Origin: Micromonospora saelicesensis
GTDB lineage: Bacteria > Actinomycetota > Actinomycetes > Mycobacteriales > Micromonosporaceae
Direction of reading: 5' to 3'
DNA: 64,000 nucleotides
Assembly: GCF_900091575.1 (NCBI RefSeq)
Contig: NZ_FMCR01000004.1
Span: forward strand, 1 to 64,000
Position numbers and translations under genes: made by a program. Shown one piece after another: positions 16,968 through 25,863 of the stretch. Positions within the stretch are counted from its first letter, which is position 1, and every line of letters starts with the position of its first letter. Below the pieces are notes generated by a model. The model saw nothing but the letters and a program-made list of their open reading frames with translations. It did not search any database and was not told the origin of the DNA.

Positions 16968-17450
16968 CTAGCCCAGGTCGGCGAGCCGCCGGGCCCAGTC
17001 GCCGCCGATCGGGTCCAGTTCGACGATGCGGGTGTCGTCGTCGCGGCGGTCGATGCGAACCCGCAGGTGCGCGTCCACCAACTGCTCCACCAGGCCCTCG
17101 CCCCACTCCACCACGGTCACCGAGTCGTCCACCGACGCGTCGAGGTCCAGGTCGTCGATCTCGGCGCGCGGGTCGGTGGCGTCACCCAACCGGTACGCGT
17201 CGGCGTGCACCAGCGCCACCCGGCCGCCCCGGGCCGGGTCGGGGCGGTGCACCCGGGCGATCACGAAGGTCGGTGAGGTGATGTCCCCGAGGACACCGAG
17301 CCCGGCGCCGATGCCCTGGGTGAGCGCGGTCTTGCCGGCGCCCAACGGGCCGGTCAACAGCACCAGGTCGCCGGCGCGCAGCAGCCCGGCCAGCCGCTGG
17401 CCGAAGTCCCGAGTGTCCTCGACGGTCGGCAGCTTGACGACGTGACTCAC
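16968..17450 (-). CDS. tsaE: tRNA t6A ATPase TsaE
   Basis: 160 residues. The P-loop GPLGAGKTALTQG spans residues 35-47, and the family block SPTFVIARVHRPD with VHADAYRLGD follows. TsaE is the ATPase that resets the TsaB-TsaD complex during t6A synthesis. It overlaps the upstream hydrolase gene by 4 nt and is the last gene of the alr-hydrolase-tsaE operon. Confidence 0.96.
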   Translation of the reverse strand: MSHVVKLPTVEDTRDFGQRLAGLLRAGDLVLLTGPLGAGKTALTQGIGAGLGVLGDITSPTFVIARVHRPDPARGGRVALVHADAYRLGDATDPRAEIDDLDLDASVDDSVTVVEWGEGLVEQLVDAHLRVRIDRRDDDTRIVELDPIGGDWARRLADLG

Positions 17451-18550
17451 CGTTCCTCCACGCTCTGCAATGACTCCAGGAACCGCGCCAGGGCGGCGTT
17501 GACCTCGTCCGCGTGCTCCAACATCACCACGTGACCGCTGTCCTTGATCTTCACGAACTCGGCGTGCGGCAACCGGCGGACGATCTCCTCGGAGTGGGTC
17601 ACCGGCGTGATCATGTCCTTGTCGCCGACCACCACCAGCACCGGAGTCGCCGCCAGCGCCGCCAGCGCCGGGAAGCGCGAGTGGGTGGCCAGGGTCCGCA
17701 GGTAGCGGGTCACCGTGTCGGCCGACGTCCGGGAGTTCATCGTCTCCACGTAGGACACCAGCGACGGGCTGGGCTTGCGGGTGCCGAAGCCGTACTTGCG
17801 GGTCAGCAGCCAGGCCACGTTCGACGTCGACTTGCGGGCCTTGTCGATCACCGGCCCGCCGTACCGGGTGGCGTTGCTGACCATGTAGAGCACCGGGCCG
17901 CCGACCCGGCCGAGCAAGGCGGGCGCGACCAGCTTGGTCTCCGCGATGAGCCCGCCCGACGTGGCCATCAGAACGGTGCCCACCACCCGGTCACCGAACA
18001 GTTCTCCGAACAGCTCGGCGAAGGCCATGATGGTCATGCCGCCCATCGAGTGGCCGACCAGCACCAGCGGCCCATCCGGGGCGGTTCGGTCGATCACCTG
18101 GCGCAGCGTGCGGCCGAGCACGGCGAGGTCGTACTCCCCGGTCTCCAGCCGGCCGGACCGGCCGTGACCGGGCTGGTCGTAGGACACGATCCGGTAGTCA
18201 CCGCGGGCGGCGAGCATCTGGCGCTGGAAGTGGAACGTCCCCATGTCCAGGCAGAAGCCGTGCACCAGCACCACAGTCGGTCGCCCCGGCACCGGCCGGG
18301 TCGGCTCGACCACCTCGACGTGGATGTCGGTGCCGTCCGGCAGCTCCAAGCGGAACGCCTCGTCGTACCGCTGCTGGTCGAACGTCTCGTGCGCGTAGCG
18401 GTCGGCCGGGTCCGCCTTGAGCCGGCGGACCAGGGTCCGCTCGGTCGCGACGCCGGCCGCCAGACCCGCCGCGGCCACCCCCACCGCCGCGCCGACGATC
18501 CCGGCGACCCGGCCCGCGGCCGTCCGCGGACGGGGAATGCGATAACTCAT
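17447..18550 (-). CDS. Alpha/beta hydrolase with N-terminal membrane anchor
   Basis: 367 residues from MSYRIPRPRTAAGRVAGIVG at the ATG at 18550. An N-terminal hydrophobic segment (about 14-34) is followed by an alpha/beta hydrolase domain. The oxyanion region is VVLVHGFCLD, the nucleophile elbow is LVGHSMGGMT, and acid and histidine positions are in VVVGDKDMITP and DSGHVVMLE. The substrate is unknown, probably a lipid or ester. It overlaps alr and tsaE by 4 nt on either side, so the three are translationally coupled. Confidence 0.88.
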   Translation of the reverse strand: MSYRIPRPRTAAGRVAGIVGAAVGVAAAGLAAGVATERTLVRRLKADPADRYAHETFDQQRYDEAFRLELPDGTDIHVEVVEPTRPVPGRPTVVLVHGFCLDMGTFHFQRQMLAARGDYRIVSYDQPGHGRSGRLETGEYDLAVLGRTLRQVIDRTAPDGPLVLVGHSMGGMTIMAFAELFGELFGDRVVGTVLMATSGGLIAETKLVAPALLGRVGGPVLYMVSNATRYGGPVIDKARKSTSNVAWLLTRKYGFGTRKPSPSLVSYVETMNSRTSADTVTRYLRTLATHSRFPALAALAATPVLVVVGDKDMITPVTHSEEIVRRLPHAEFVKIKDSGHVVMLEHADEVNAALARFLESLQSVEER

Positions 18551-19665
18551 GGTTTCTCGCCGTCGTAGACCCGGGGCACCCGCGTGCCGCCGAACCGGGT
18601 GACGATCTCGTAGTTGATCGTGCCGACCGCCTCGGCCCAGTCGTCCGCTGTCGGTTCGCCGTCGACGCCGCTGCCGAAGAGCGTCGCCACGTCGCCGTCG
18701 GCGACCGGGTCGTCGCCGCAGTCGAGCACGAACTGGTCCATGCAGACCCGTCCCGAGATCGTCCGGCGTACGCCGCCGAGCTGCACCGGGCCGGTGTTGG
18801 ACGCGTGCCGGGGAACCCCGTCGGCGTACCCGAGCGGCACCACGGCCAGGTTCGCGTCGGCTTCCGTGGTGTAGGCGTGTCCGTAGGAGATACCGGTGCC
18901 GGCGGGCACCCGCTTGGTGAGCATCACCCGGGCGCGGGCGGTCATCGCCGGCCGCAACCCGTACGTCTCGCCGGCCACCGGGGACAGCCCGTAGATGGCC
19001 AGGCCGGGGCGGACCAGGTCGAAGTGGGTGTCCGGGCGGGTGAGGGTGGCGGCCGAGTTGGCGAGGTGCCGCCAGCGCGGTCGCAGCCCGGCCCGCTCGA
19101 CCATGGCCAGCCCTTCGTGGAAGACGGCCAGTTGGCGGTCGGTGGTGGGGTGGCCGGGCGAGTCCGCGTACACGAAATGGCTCCACACGCCGACCACCTC
19201 GACCAGGCCGTCGGCCTGCGCCTTCGCGGCGGCGTCCAGCAGCGCGGGCCAGTCGGCGACTGTCGCACCGCCCCGGGACAGCCCCGTATCGATCTTGAGG
19301 TGCAGGCGGGCGGGACGCCCGGCGAGGCGACTCGCCTCGATCATCTCGTCCAGTTGCGCCAGGCTGGCCGCGCCCAGGTCCACCCCGGCGGTGACCCCCT
19401 CGTGCAGCGGCAACCCGGGGGCGAGCAGCCAGGCCAGCACCGGCACTGTCACCCCGGCCCGCCGGAGGGTGAGCGCCTCGTCGAGGGTGCAGACACCGAG
19501 CCAGTCAGCGCCGGCGTCGAGCGCCGCGCGGGCGGCCGGAAGCATGCCGTGGCCGTACCCGTCGGCCTTCACCACTGCCATCAACTCGGCGGTGGTGCCG
19601 GAGCGGAGCCTGCTCACGTTCTCGCGGATGGCGTCAAGATCGACGCGTACCTCGGCCTGCCACAT
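18547..19665 (-). CDS. alr: Alanine racemase
   Basis: 372 residues, fold-type III PLP enzyme. Lys33 in VVKADGYGHGM binds PLP and the catalytic Tyr is in GISYGHAYTT. The C-terminal beta domain has the conserved RVCMDQFVLD. It makes D-alanine for peptidoglycan. First of a three-gene operon (alr-hydrolase-tsaE). Confidence 0.97.
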   Translation of the reverse strand: MWQAEVRVDLDAIRENVSRLRSGTTAELMAVVKADGYGHGMLPAARAALDAGADWLGVCTLDEALTLRRAGVTVPVLAWLLAPGLPLHEGVTAGVDLGAASLAQLDEMIEASRLAGRPARLHLKIDTGLSRGGATVADWPALLDAAAKAQADGLVEVVGVWSHFVYADSPGHPTTDRQLAVFHEGLAMVERAGLRPRWRHLANSAATLTRPDTHFDLVRPGLAIYGLSPVAGETYGLRPAMTARARVMLTKRVPAGTGISYGHAYTTEADANLAVVPLGYADGVPRHASNTGPVQLGGVRRTISGRVCMDQFVLDCGDDPVADGDVATLFGSGVDGEPTADDWAEAVGTINYEIVTRFGGTRVPRVYDGEKP

Positions 19666-19755
19666 GTACCCAGCCTACTTTCCGCCGTGATCACCGCGGG
19701 CGGCGACGCACGTCCCGACGCGGCGATCCGGTCACCGCACCCGAAACTGCCCCGT

Positions 19756-21225
19756 TCAGCCCAGCCGGGCCAGCACCGGACGCAGCGCGGTCGCCACGTC
19801 GGGCGCGGTCACCGGCCCACTCCGGGCCGCCTCCCGCCCGGCGAGCCCGTGCAGGTACGCGGCCGAGGCGGCGGCCCGATCGGCGGGTACCCCGGCCGCC
19901 AGCAGCGAGCCGAGCAGCCCGGCCAACACGTCGCCGGTGCCGCCGGTGGCCAGCGCCGGGGTGCCGGTCGGGTTGACGTACGCCCGACCGTCCGGCGTGC
20001 CGATCACCGTGCGATCGCCCTTGAGCAGCACCACCGCGTTCATCCAGGCGGCCAACCGCAGCGCGGCGCCGACCCGGTCGGCGCCCGGCTCCTCCCCGCA
20101 GAGACGGGTGAACTCCCGGTCGTGCGGGGTGACCACGATGGGGGCGTCCCGACCCCGCAGCCGGTCGGCGAGCGAGCCGTCCACCAGCAGGGTCAGGGCG
20201 TCGGCGTCGAGCACCACCGGCACCGGGGCGGCCAGTACGGCGCGCAGCTCGGCCGCCGCGTCGGCACCGGTGCCCAGCCCGGAGCCGCAGACCCAGGCCT
20301 GCACCCGGCCCGCGTCGGCGACCCGCCCGCTGGCGATCACCGACGGGTGCTGGTGCAGCACCTCGGCGCGGGCGCTGCCGGCGTAGCGGACCAGGCCGGT
20401 CGGCCCGGCCAGGGCGCCACCCACGGAGAGCACCGCCGCACCAGGGTAGGTCGCCGAGCCGGTCGCCACCCCCACCACGCCCCGGGTGTACTTCTCCGAC
20501 GCCGGGCCCAGCTGGGGCCACCAGTCGACCAGGTCGGACCACTCGGTGACCCGCAGCGCCGGGGTGCCGCGCAGCCACGGCCGCAGCCCGATGTCGACCA
20601 GTTCGACGTGCCCGGCCAGCGCGGCGGCCGGCCCGACCACCAGGGCGGGCTTCAGCGCGCCGAAGGCCACCGTCACGTCGGCGCGGACCGCGGTGGGCCG
20701 GCCGGACGCGGACAGCGGCACGTGGCCGGTGTCGACCGCGACCCCGCTGGGCACGTCGACCGCCAGCACTGTGGCCCGCTCCCCGTCGCGTCCGCGCAGC
20801 TCGCCGAGGCGCTGGACCACGTCGTCCGCGTTCGCCCGCAGCCCGCCGGTGCCACCGATGCCGACGATGCCGTCGAGGACAAGGTCGACCGGGCCGGCCG
20901 GATCCGGCACCACCCGGCCGCCAGCGGCTCGCAGCGCGGCCAGGCCGGCGGCGTGCGCCCGCCCGGGGGTGAGCAGCAGGGCGGACACCTGGACACCTCG
21001 GCGGGCCAACCGCTCCCCCGCGTACAGCGCGTCGCCGCCGTTGTCACCGGAGCCGACCAGCAGCAGCACCCGGCCTCCGTAGACTCCGCCCCGCTCGGCG
21101 AGCAGGAGCGCGGCGCGGCGGGCCAGGCCGGCGGCGGCCCGCTGCATCAGCGTCCCCTCCGGCAGCGTGCCCATCAACCCCGCCTCGGCCGCCCGTACGT
21201 CGGCCACCCGCCACACCGCTCTCAT
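19756..21225 (-). CDS. nnr: Bifunctional NAD(P)HX epimerase / ADP-dependent NAD(P)HX dehydratase
   Basis: 489 residues if started at the ATG at 21225 (MRAVWRVADVRAAEAGLM); an in-frame ATG at 21240 is the alternative. The N-terminal YjeF_N epimerase domain has GSGDNGGDALYAGERLA, and the C-terminal ribokinase-like dehydratase domain has the ATP-site signature NPTGTPALATGGTGDVLAGLLGS. It repairs hydrated NADH and NADPH. acpS lies 55 nt upstream on the same strand. Confidence 0.95.
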   Translation of the reverse strand: MRAVWRVADVRAAEAGLMGTLPEGTLMQRAAAGLARRAALLLAERGGVYGGRVLLLVGSGDNGGDALYAGERLARRGVQVSALLLTPGRAHAAGLAALRAAGGRVVPDPAGPVDLVLDGIVGIGGTGGLRANADDVVQRLGELRGRDGERATVLAVDVPSGVAVDTGHVPLSASGRPTAVRADVTVAFGALKPALVVGPAAALAGHVELVDIGLRPWLRGTPALRVTEWSDLVDWWPQLGPASEKYTRGVVGVATGSATYPGAAVLSVGGALAGPTGLVRYAGSARAEVLHQHPSVIASGRVADAGRVQAWVCGSGLGTGADAAAELRAVLAAPVPVVLDADALTLLVDGSLADRLRGRDAPIVVTPHDREFTRLCGEEPGADRVGAALRLAAWMNAVVLLKGDRTVIGTPDGRAYVNPTGTPALATGGTGDVLAGLLGSLLAAGVPADRAAASAAYLHGLAGREAARSGPVTAPDVATALRPVLARLG

Positions 21226-21280
21226 GCCACCGTGTCCCATTCCGTTCGCGGGCGGACCTGACCGGCCCTCCCGGCCGACG

Positions 21281-21652
21281 TCATCGTTCCGCGACCACCA
21301 TCGCCGACGCGATCCCGCCGTCGTGCGACAACGAGAGGTGCCAGTGGTTGACCCCGCGTGCGTCGGCCACCGCCGCGACCGTGCCGGAGACGGCCAGCCA
21401 GGGTCGGCCATCCGGGTCGGGCACGATCTCGCAGTCGTGCCAGTTGAGCCCGGCCGGGGCGCCGAGCGCCTTGGCCACCGCCTCCTTGGCGGCGAAGCGG
21501 GCGGCGAGCGACTCGGGCGAACGCGGGCTGCCGGAGCGGGTGTGCCGCTCGGCCTCGGTGAAGAGCCGGTCGGCGAGCAGCGGCGTCCGTGCCAGGGCCC
21601 GGGCGAACCGGTCGACCAGGACGACGTCGATGCCGACAGCGACGATCACCAC
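21281..21652 (-). CDS. acpS: Holo-[acyl-carrier-protein] synthase
   Basis: 123 residues, MVIVAVGIDVVLVDRFARAL. Asp9 and the FAAKEAVAKALG motif are the magnesium and coenzyme A ligands of the AcpS family, and length is typical. It transfers phosphopantetheine to the fatty acid synthase carrier protein. Followed by nnr on the same strand, a common actinobacterial order. Confidence 0.95.
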   Translation of the reverse strand: MVIVAVGIDVVLVDRFARALARTPLLADRLFTEAERHTRSGSPRSPESLAARFAAKEAVAKALGAPAGLNWHDCEIVPDPDGRPWLAVSGTVAAVADARGVNHWHLSLSHDGGIASAMVVAER

Positions 21653-21823
21653 ACCACCCTACCGGCGGTCGGGGCCGCAGATTAGCCGTCGGGCTCGTGC
21701 TGGGCAACGCCTGTGGACACCCGGGGGTACGCCTCGACGTCGGCTGTCCACAGGGCACCGCGCGACCTCCGGTACGTGCCTAGCGTCAGCGCGTCGATGC
21801 CGATCGTCCACGGGGGTGTGGTC

Positions 21824-22120
21824 ATGACCGACGAGCCGTTCGCCGTCCAGCCGGAGGAGTTACGGGCGGTCGCCGTCCTGCTCGACGACGAGGCGCGCCG
21901 GTTGGCGTTGGGCCTCGCGGGGTTGCCCGGGCTGGTGGTGGCGGCGCCCGAGTGGCGAGCCGGCGCGGCGCTGGCCGGGTTGGAGGCAGCCGGGCACGCC
22001 TGGTTCTGCCGGCTGGGTGCCCGGGTCGCGGCGACCTCCGGCGGGGTCCGGGTGGCGGCCGAGGCGTACGAGACGGTGGACGACCGGGCCGCCGGCCGGT
22101 TCGCCTCCCTACCCCGGTGA
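21824..22120 (+). CDS. Type VII secretion target, EspC-like/WXG-type small protein
   Basis: 98 residues from the ATG at 21824 (MTDEPFAVQPEELRAVAVLL). Helical, without cysteine-rich or membrane segments, and with the W-R-A-G turn between two helices (VAAPEWRAGAALAGLEAAG) and AAEAYETVDDRAAGRF at the end, as in EspC-type ESX-associated proteins. It overlaps the next gene by 4 nt (GTGA). No ESX secretion machinery is encoded in the window. Confidence 0.68.
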   Translation: MTDEPFAVQPEELRAVAVLLDDEARRLALGLAGLPGLVVAAPEWRAGAALAGLEAAGHAWFCRLGARVAATSGGVRVAAEAYETVDDRAAGRFASLPR

Positions 22121-23709
22121 GCAGCGTCGGCTACCGACAGCTGTGGGCTGTCGATCCCGGCGGGTGGCGGGCCGCCGGGGCGGCGTGGGCGGGGTTGGCC
22201 GGACCACTCGATCGGCACCTCAGCGAGCTTCGCACGGCCACCGGGCGGTTGCGGGGCGGTTGGTCGGGTGCGGCAGCCACGGCGGCGGACACTCGACTCA
22301 GCGGTCTGCGTGACGAGCTGACCTCGATCGCACCCGCGCTGATCGAGGTCGACCAGGTGCTGGCCGAGTTGGCCGGTGGGCTGGCGGTGGCGAAGGCGCG
22401 GCTCTCCCAGGCGGTCGCCCAGGCCGAGGCGGCCGGCCTGCTGGTGGACCGCTCGGGTGGGGTGCGGGTCGATCCCGCCCGGTTCCGGCCCACCGAGCGG
22501 GCCGGGGTCGCCGCCGCTGGGGTGGCCGCGGCCCTGCGGGCCGCGCTCGACGGGGCAGCCGCCGCGGACCGGGCCGCCGCCGACCGGTTGGATGACCTGG
22601 CCAGGGCCGCTGGCACCGGTTGGGCGTCCCCGCCCCCGCCGGGCCGACCGGCCCTCGGTGCCGCGCCCGCGCTGGTCAGCGCCTGGTGGTCCGGGTTGAC
22701 CCCGGCGCAGCGCCGGTGGCTGATCGCGCGCGAGCCGGCAGTGGTCGGCCGGTTGGACGGGCTGCCGGTGGCCGCCCGCGACCAGGCCAACCGGTTACGG
22801 CTCGACGCCTGGCGTGCGGAACTGCTGGCCGAGCGGCGACGGCTGCTGTCCCGGGTGCCGTCCGGGCCGCTCGCGTTGATCCGGTTGCGCGGGGTGGCCG
22901 GACGGCTGGCCGGTCTGGACGCGCTGGCCGGACGGCTTACCGCCGGCGAGGCGCCGCGGGCGTACCTGCTCGGGTTGGATCCGGCGGGTGAGGGCCGGGC
23001 GGTGGTGGCGCTCGGCGACCCGGACCACGCCGACCGGGTGCTCACCTACGTGCCGGGGATGACCGCCGGCCTGGACGACGCCTCCGCCGAGCTGGGCAGA
23101 GCGGCCCGGGTGCTGGAGCGGTGCGCCGCGCTCGCCCCGGATGAGCGCAGCGCGGCGGTGCTCTGGTTGGACTACGACGCTCCGGATCTGCTGACCGAGG
23201 CAGCCTCGGCGGGTCAGGCCAGGGACGCCGGCCCGGCGTTGCACCGCTTCCAGGAGGGGCTGCGCGTCAGCCACGACGGGCCGCCGGCCCGGCAGACGGT
23301 GCTCGGGCACAGCTACGGGTCGCTGGTGGTGGGGGTGGCCGCCCGGGAGCATGGCCTGGCCGCCGACGCGCTGCTCTTCGTCGGCTCCCCCGGTGTCGGC
23401 GCGTCGCACGCCTCCGAGCTGGGCGTGGCACCCGGGGAGGTCTGGGCGAGCAGCGCCCCCGACGACGTGATCCGGGCGGCCCGGTCACCGGAGGAGCTGG
23501 GCCGACGGGCCCTGCTGCGTACGGCTCCGCTGGCCGCCGTGCTGGGCTGGCCGGGCCAGACCGGGCACGAACTGTGGTTCGGGCACGACCCGTCGGATCC
23601 CGGGTTCGGCGCCCGGGTCTTCGGCAGCGGGCGAGGCGGGCACACCGGTTACTGGGACCCGGGCAATCCCGCGCTGGACGGGATGGCCCGGGTCGTGCTG
23701 GGCCGCTGA
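22117..23709 (+). CDS. DUF1023 alpha/beta hydrolase with N-terminal WXG100-like helical region
   Basis: 530 residues from the GTG at 22117. The N-terminal 150 residues are helical with a W-S-G turn (LRGGWSGAAATAADTRLSG). The C-terminal part is a DUF1023 hydrolase: the Ser nucleophile is in TVLGHSYGSLVVGVAAREHG, with VGSPGVGA and SGRGGHTGYWDPG following. Such proteins are exported or surface lipase-like enzymes paired with type VII substrates. The 4-nt overlap with the upstream EspC-like gene supports a joint function. Confidence 0.8.
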   Translation: MSSVGYRQLWAVDPGGWRAAGAAWAGLAGPLDRHLSELRTATGRLRGGWSGAAATAADTRLSGLRDELTSIAPALIEVDQVLAELAGGLAVAKARLSQAVAQAEAAGLLVDRSGGVRVDPARFRPTERAGVAAAGVAAALRAALDGAAAADRAAADRLDDLARAAGTGWASPPPPGRPALGAAPALVSAWWSGLTPAQRRWLIAREPAVVGRLDGLPVAARDQANRLRLDAWRAELLAERRRLLSRVPSGPLALIRLRGVAGRLAGLDALAGRLTAGEAPRAYLLGLDPAGEGRAVVALGDPDHADRVLTYVPGMTAGLDDASAELGRAARVLERCAALAPDERSAAVLWLDYDAPDLLTEAASAGQARDAGPALHRFQEGLRVSHDGPPARQTVLGHSYGSLVVGVAAREHGLAADALLFVGSPGVGASHASELGVAPGEVWASSAPDDVIRAARSPEELGRRALLRTAPLAAVLGWPGQTGHELWFGHDPSDPGFGARVFGSGRGGHTGYWDPGNPALDGMARVVLGR

Positions 23710-23712
23710 GGC

Positions 23713-25626
23713 TTACTCGACGGTGACCGACTTGGCCAGGTTGCGGGGCTGGTCCACGTCGTGCCCCCGGGCGGCGGCGATCTCGGCGGCGAGCACCTGC
23801 AACGGCACAGTGGTGACGAGCGGGGCCAGCAGGGTGGGCGTACGCGGCACGTAGATCAGGTGGTCGGCGTACCGGACGACCGCCTCGTCGCCCTCCTCCG
23901 CGATCACGATGGTCCGCGCGCCCCGCGCCCGGACCTCCTGGATGTTGGAGACGACCTTGTCGTGCAGCATGCCCCGGCCCACCGGCGAGGGCACCACGCA
24001 GATCACCGGGGTGCCCTTGTCGATCAGGGCGATCGGGCCGTGCTTCAGCTCACCGGCGGCGAAGCCCTCGGCGTGCATGTACGCCAACTCCTTGAGCTTC
24101 AGCGCGCCCTCCAGGGCCACCGGGTAGCCGACGTGCCGGCCGATGAACAGCACCGTCGGCTCGGACTTGAGGTCCCGGGCCAACTCGCGGACGGGCTCGA
24201 TCCGGTCGAGCAGCTCACGCAGCTTGCCGGGAATCTCCTGCAACTGCGCGACCACCGCGCCCACCTCGTCGGCGAACTTGATCCCGCGCACCTGGGCCAG
24301 GTGCAGGCCGATCAGGTAGCAGGCGACGACCTGGGTGAGGAACGCCTTGGTGGAGGCGACGGCGATCTCCGGCCCACCGTGGGTGTAGAGCACGGCGTCG
24401 GACTCGCGGGGGATGGTCGAGCCGTTGGTGTTGCAGATCGCCAGCACCCGGGCCTTCTGCTCCTTGGCGTGGCGCAGCGCCATCAGGGTGTCCATCGTCT
24501 CGCCGGACTGCGAGATGACCACGATCAGCGTGGACCGGTCGAGCACCGGGTCGCGGTAGCGGAACTCGCTGGCCAGTTCCACCTCGCACGGGATCCGGGT
24601 CCAGTGCTCGATGGCGTACTTGGCGACCATGCCGGCGTGGTACGCCGTGCCGCAGGCCACGATGAAGATCTTGTCGACGTCGCGCAGATCCTGGTCGCTG
24701 AGGCGGACCTCGTCGAGGGCGATCTCACCGCTCTCGGTGAGCCGGCCCAGCAGCGTGTCGGCGATGGCCTGCGGCTGCTCCTCGATCTCCTTGAGCATGA
24801 ACCAGTCGTAGCCGCCCTTCTCCGCGGCCGAGGAGTCCCAGTCGATGTGGAAGTCCTTGCCGGCGGCGGGCTGGCCCTCGAAGTCGGTGATCTCGATGCT
24901 GTCACCGGTGATCAGCACGATCTGGTCCTGGCCCAGCTCGACCGCTTCCCGGGTGTGCTCGATGAACGCGGCCACGTCGCTGGCCAGGTAGTTTTCCCCG
25001 TCGCCCCGGCCGACCACCAGCGGCGAGTTGCGCCGGGCGCCGACGACCGCACCGGGCACGGCGGCGTCGACCGCGAGCAGGGTGAACGCGCCCTCCAGTC
25101 GCTGGCAGACCACGCGCATGCCGGCGGCGAGCAGTTGCGGGCTGTCCGGCTGGCCGGCGGCGCGCAGGTCGGCCAGCGCGGCGGCGAGCAGGTGTGCGGC
25201 GCACTCGGTGTCGGTGTCGCTGGTGAACTGGACGCCGTCGGCCTCCAGCTCGGCGCGGAGCTTGGCGAAGTTCTCGATGATGCCGTTGTGGATCACCGCG
25301 ACCCGCCCGTCGGGGGCCACGTGTGGGTGGGCGTTGCGGTCGGTCGGGCCGCCGTGGGTGGCCCACCGGGTGTGCCCGATGCCGGTGGTGCCGTCACCGA
25401 TGCCGATCGGGCTGGCCGCGCAGGAGGTCGGGTCGTCGGCGGCCCGCTCGGACAGCACCTTTTCCAGGTTGGCCAGCTTGCCGGCCTTCTTCTCGGTCAG
25501 CAGCTGGTCGGCGCAGACGATCGCGACGCCTGCCGAGTCGTAGCCACGGTATTCCAGCCGCCGCAGCCCGTCGAGGACGATGCCGAGTGCGGGGCGCGCG
25601 CCCGCGTATCCCACGATTCCACACAT
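23713..25626 (-). CDS. glmS: Glutamine--fructose-6-phosphate aminotransferase
   Basis: 637 residues. The N-terminal glutaminase domain begins MCGIVGYAGARPALG, with Cys2 becoming the catalytic N-terminal residue. Two SIS domains follow (VVISQSGETMDTLMALRHAKEQ and GRHVGYPVALEGALKLKELAYMHAEGF), and the C-terminus is NLAKSVTVE as usual. It makes glucosamine-6-phosphate for cell-wall precursors; glmM is at 32370. The 237-nt gap to the next gene (25627-25863) is a divergent promoter region in which I see no riboswitch or ribozyme. Confidence 0.98.
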   Translation of the reverse strand: MCGIVGYAGARPALGIVLDGLRRLEYRGYDSAGVAIVCADQLLTEKKAGKLANLEKVLSERAADDPTSCAASPIGIGDGTTGIGHTRWATHGGPTDRNAHPHVAPDGRVAVIHNGIIENFAKLRAELEADGVQFTSDTDTECAAHLLAAALADLRAAGQPDSPQLLAAGMRVVCQRLEGAFTLLAVDAAVPGAVVGARRNSPLVVGRGDGENYLASDVAAFIEHTREAVELGQDQIVLITGDSIEITDFEGQPAAGKDFHIDWDSSAAEKGGYDWFMLKEIEEQPQAIADTLLGRLTESGEIALDEVRLSDQDLRDVDKIFIVACGTAYHAGMVAKYAIEHWTRIPCEVELASEFRYRDPVLDRSTLIVVISQSGETMDTLMALRHAKEQKARVLAICNTNGSTIPRESDAVLYTHGGPEIAVASTKAFLTQVVACYLIGLHLAQVRGIKFADEVGAVVAQLQEIPGKLRELLDRIEPVRELARDLKSEPTVLFIGRHVGYPVALEGALKLKELAYMHAEGFAAGELKHGPIALIDKGTPVICVVPSPVGRGMLHDKVVSNIQEVRARGARTIVIAEEGDEAVVRYADHLIYVPRTPTLLAPLVTTVPLQVLAAEIAAARGHDVDQPRNLAKSVTVE

Positions 25627-25863
25627 GGCCCGCAGCCTAACCCAGTTTCACTCATGTTGGTTGCTCGAAAGTCGGGTTATCAATCACGGAATCTGAGCGA
25701 TCAGGGCCTGCGCGGCCGCAACGGGACGAGCGTCACAGGCCGCTCACGCCCCGCTCTGGAGGGCGGGGTTGCGACACGCCTTCGGGTGCGACAGTCTCTC
25801 GGCGGGTTTGGCGCTCCCGTCCACGGCCCGTTCGTCCCATACCCACTCCTGCCCGGAGCAGCC

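Noticed and set aside
23761..25620. Very long plus-strand open frame antisense to glmS
   Set aside because: Complement of glmS codons; Arg/His/Gly-rich with no domain. Only its last part, from 25864, is a real gene.
25627..25863. glmS ribozyme or riboswitch in the glmS leader
   Set aside because: No pseudoknot-like conserved core was visible, and glmS ribozymes are mainly known from Firmicutes.
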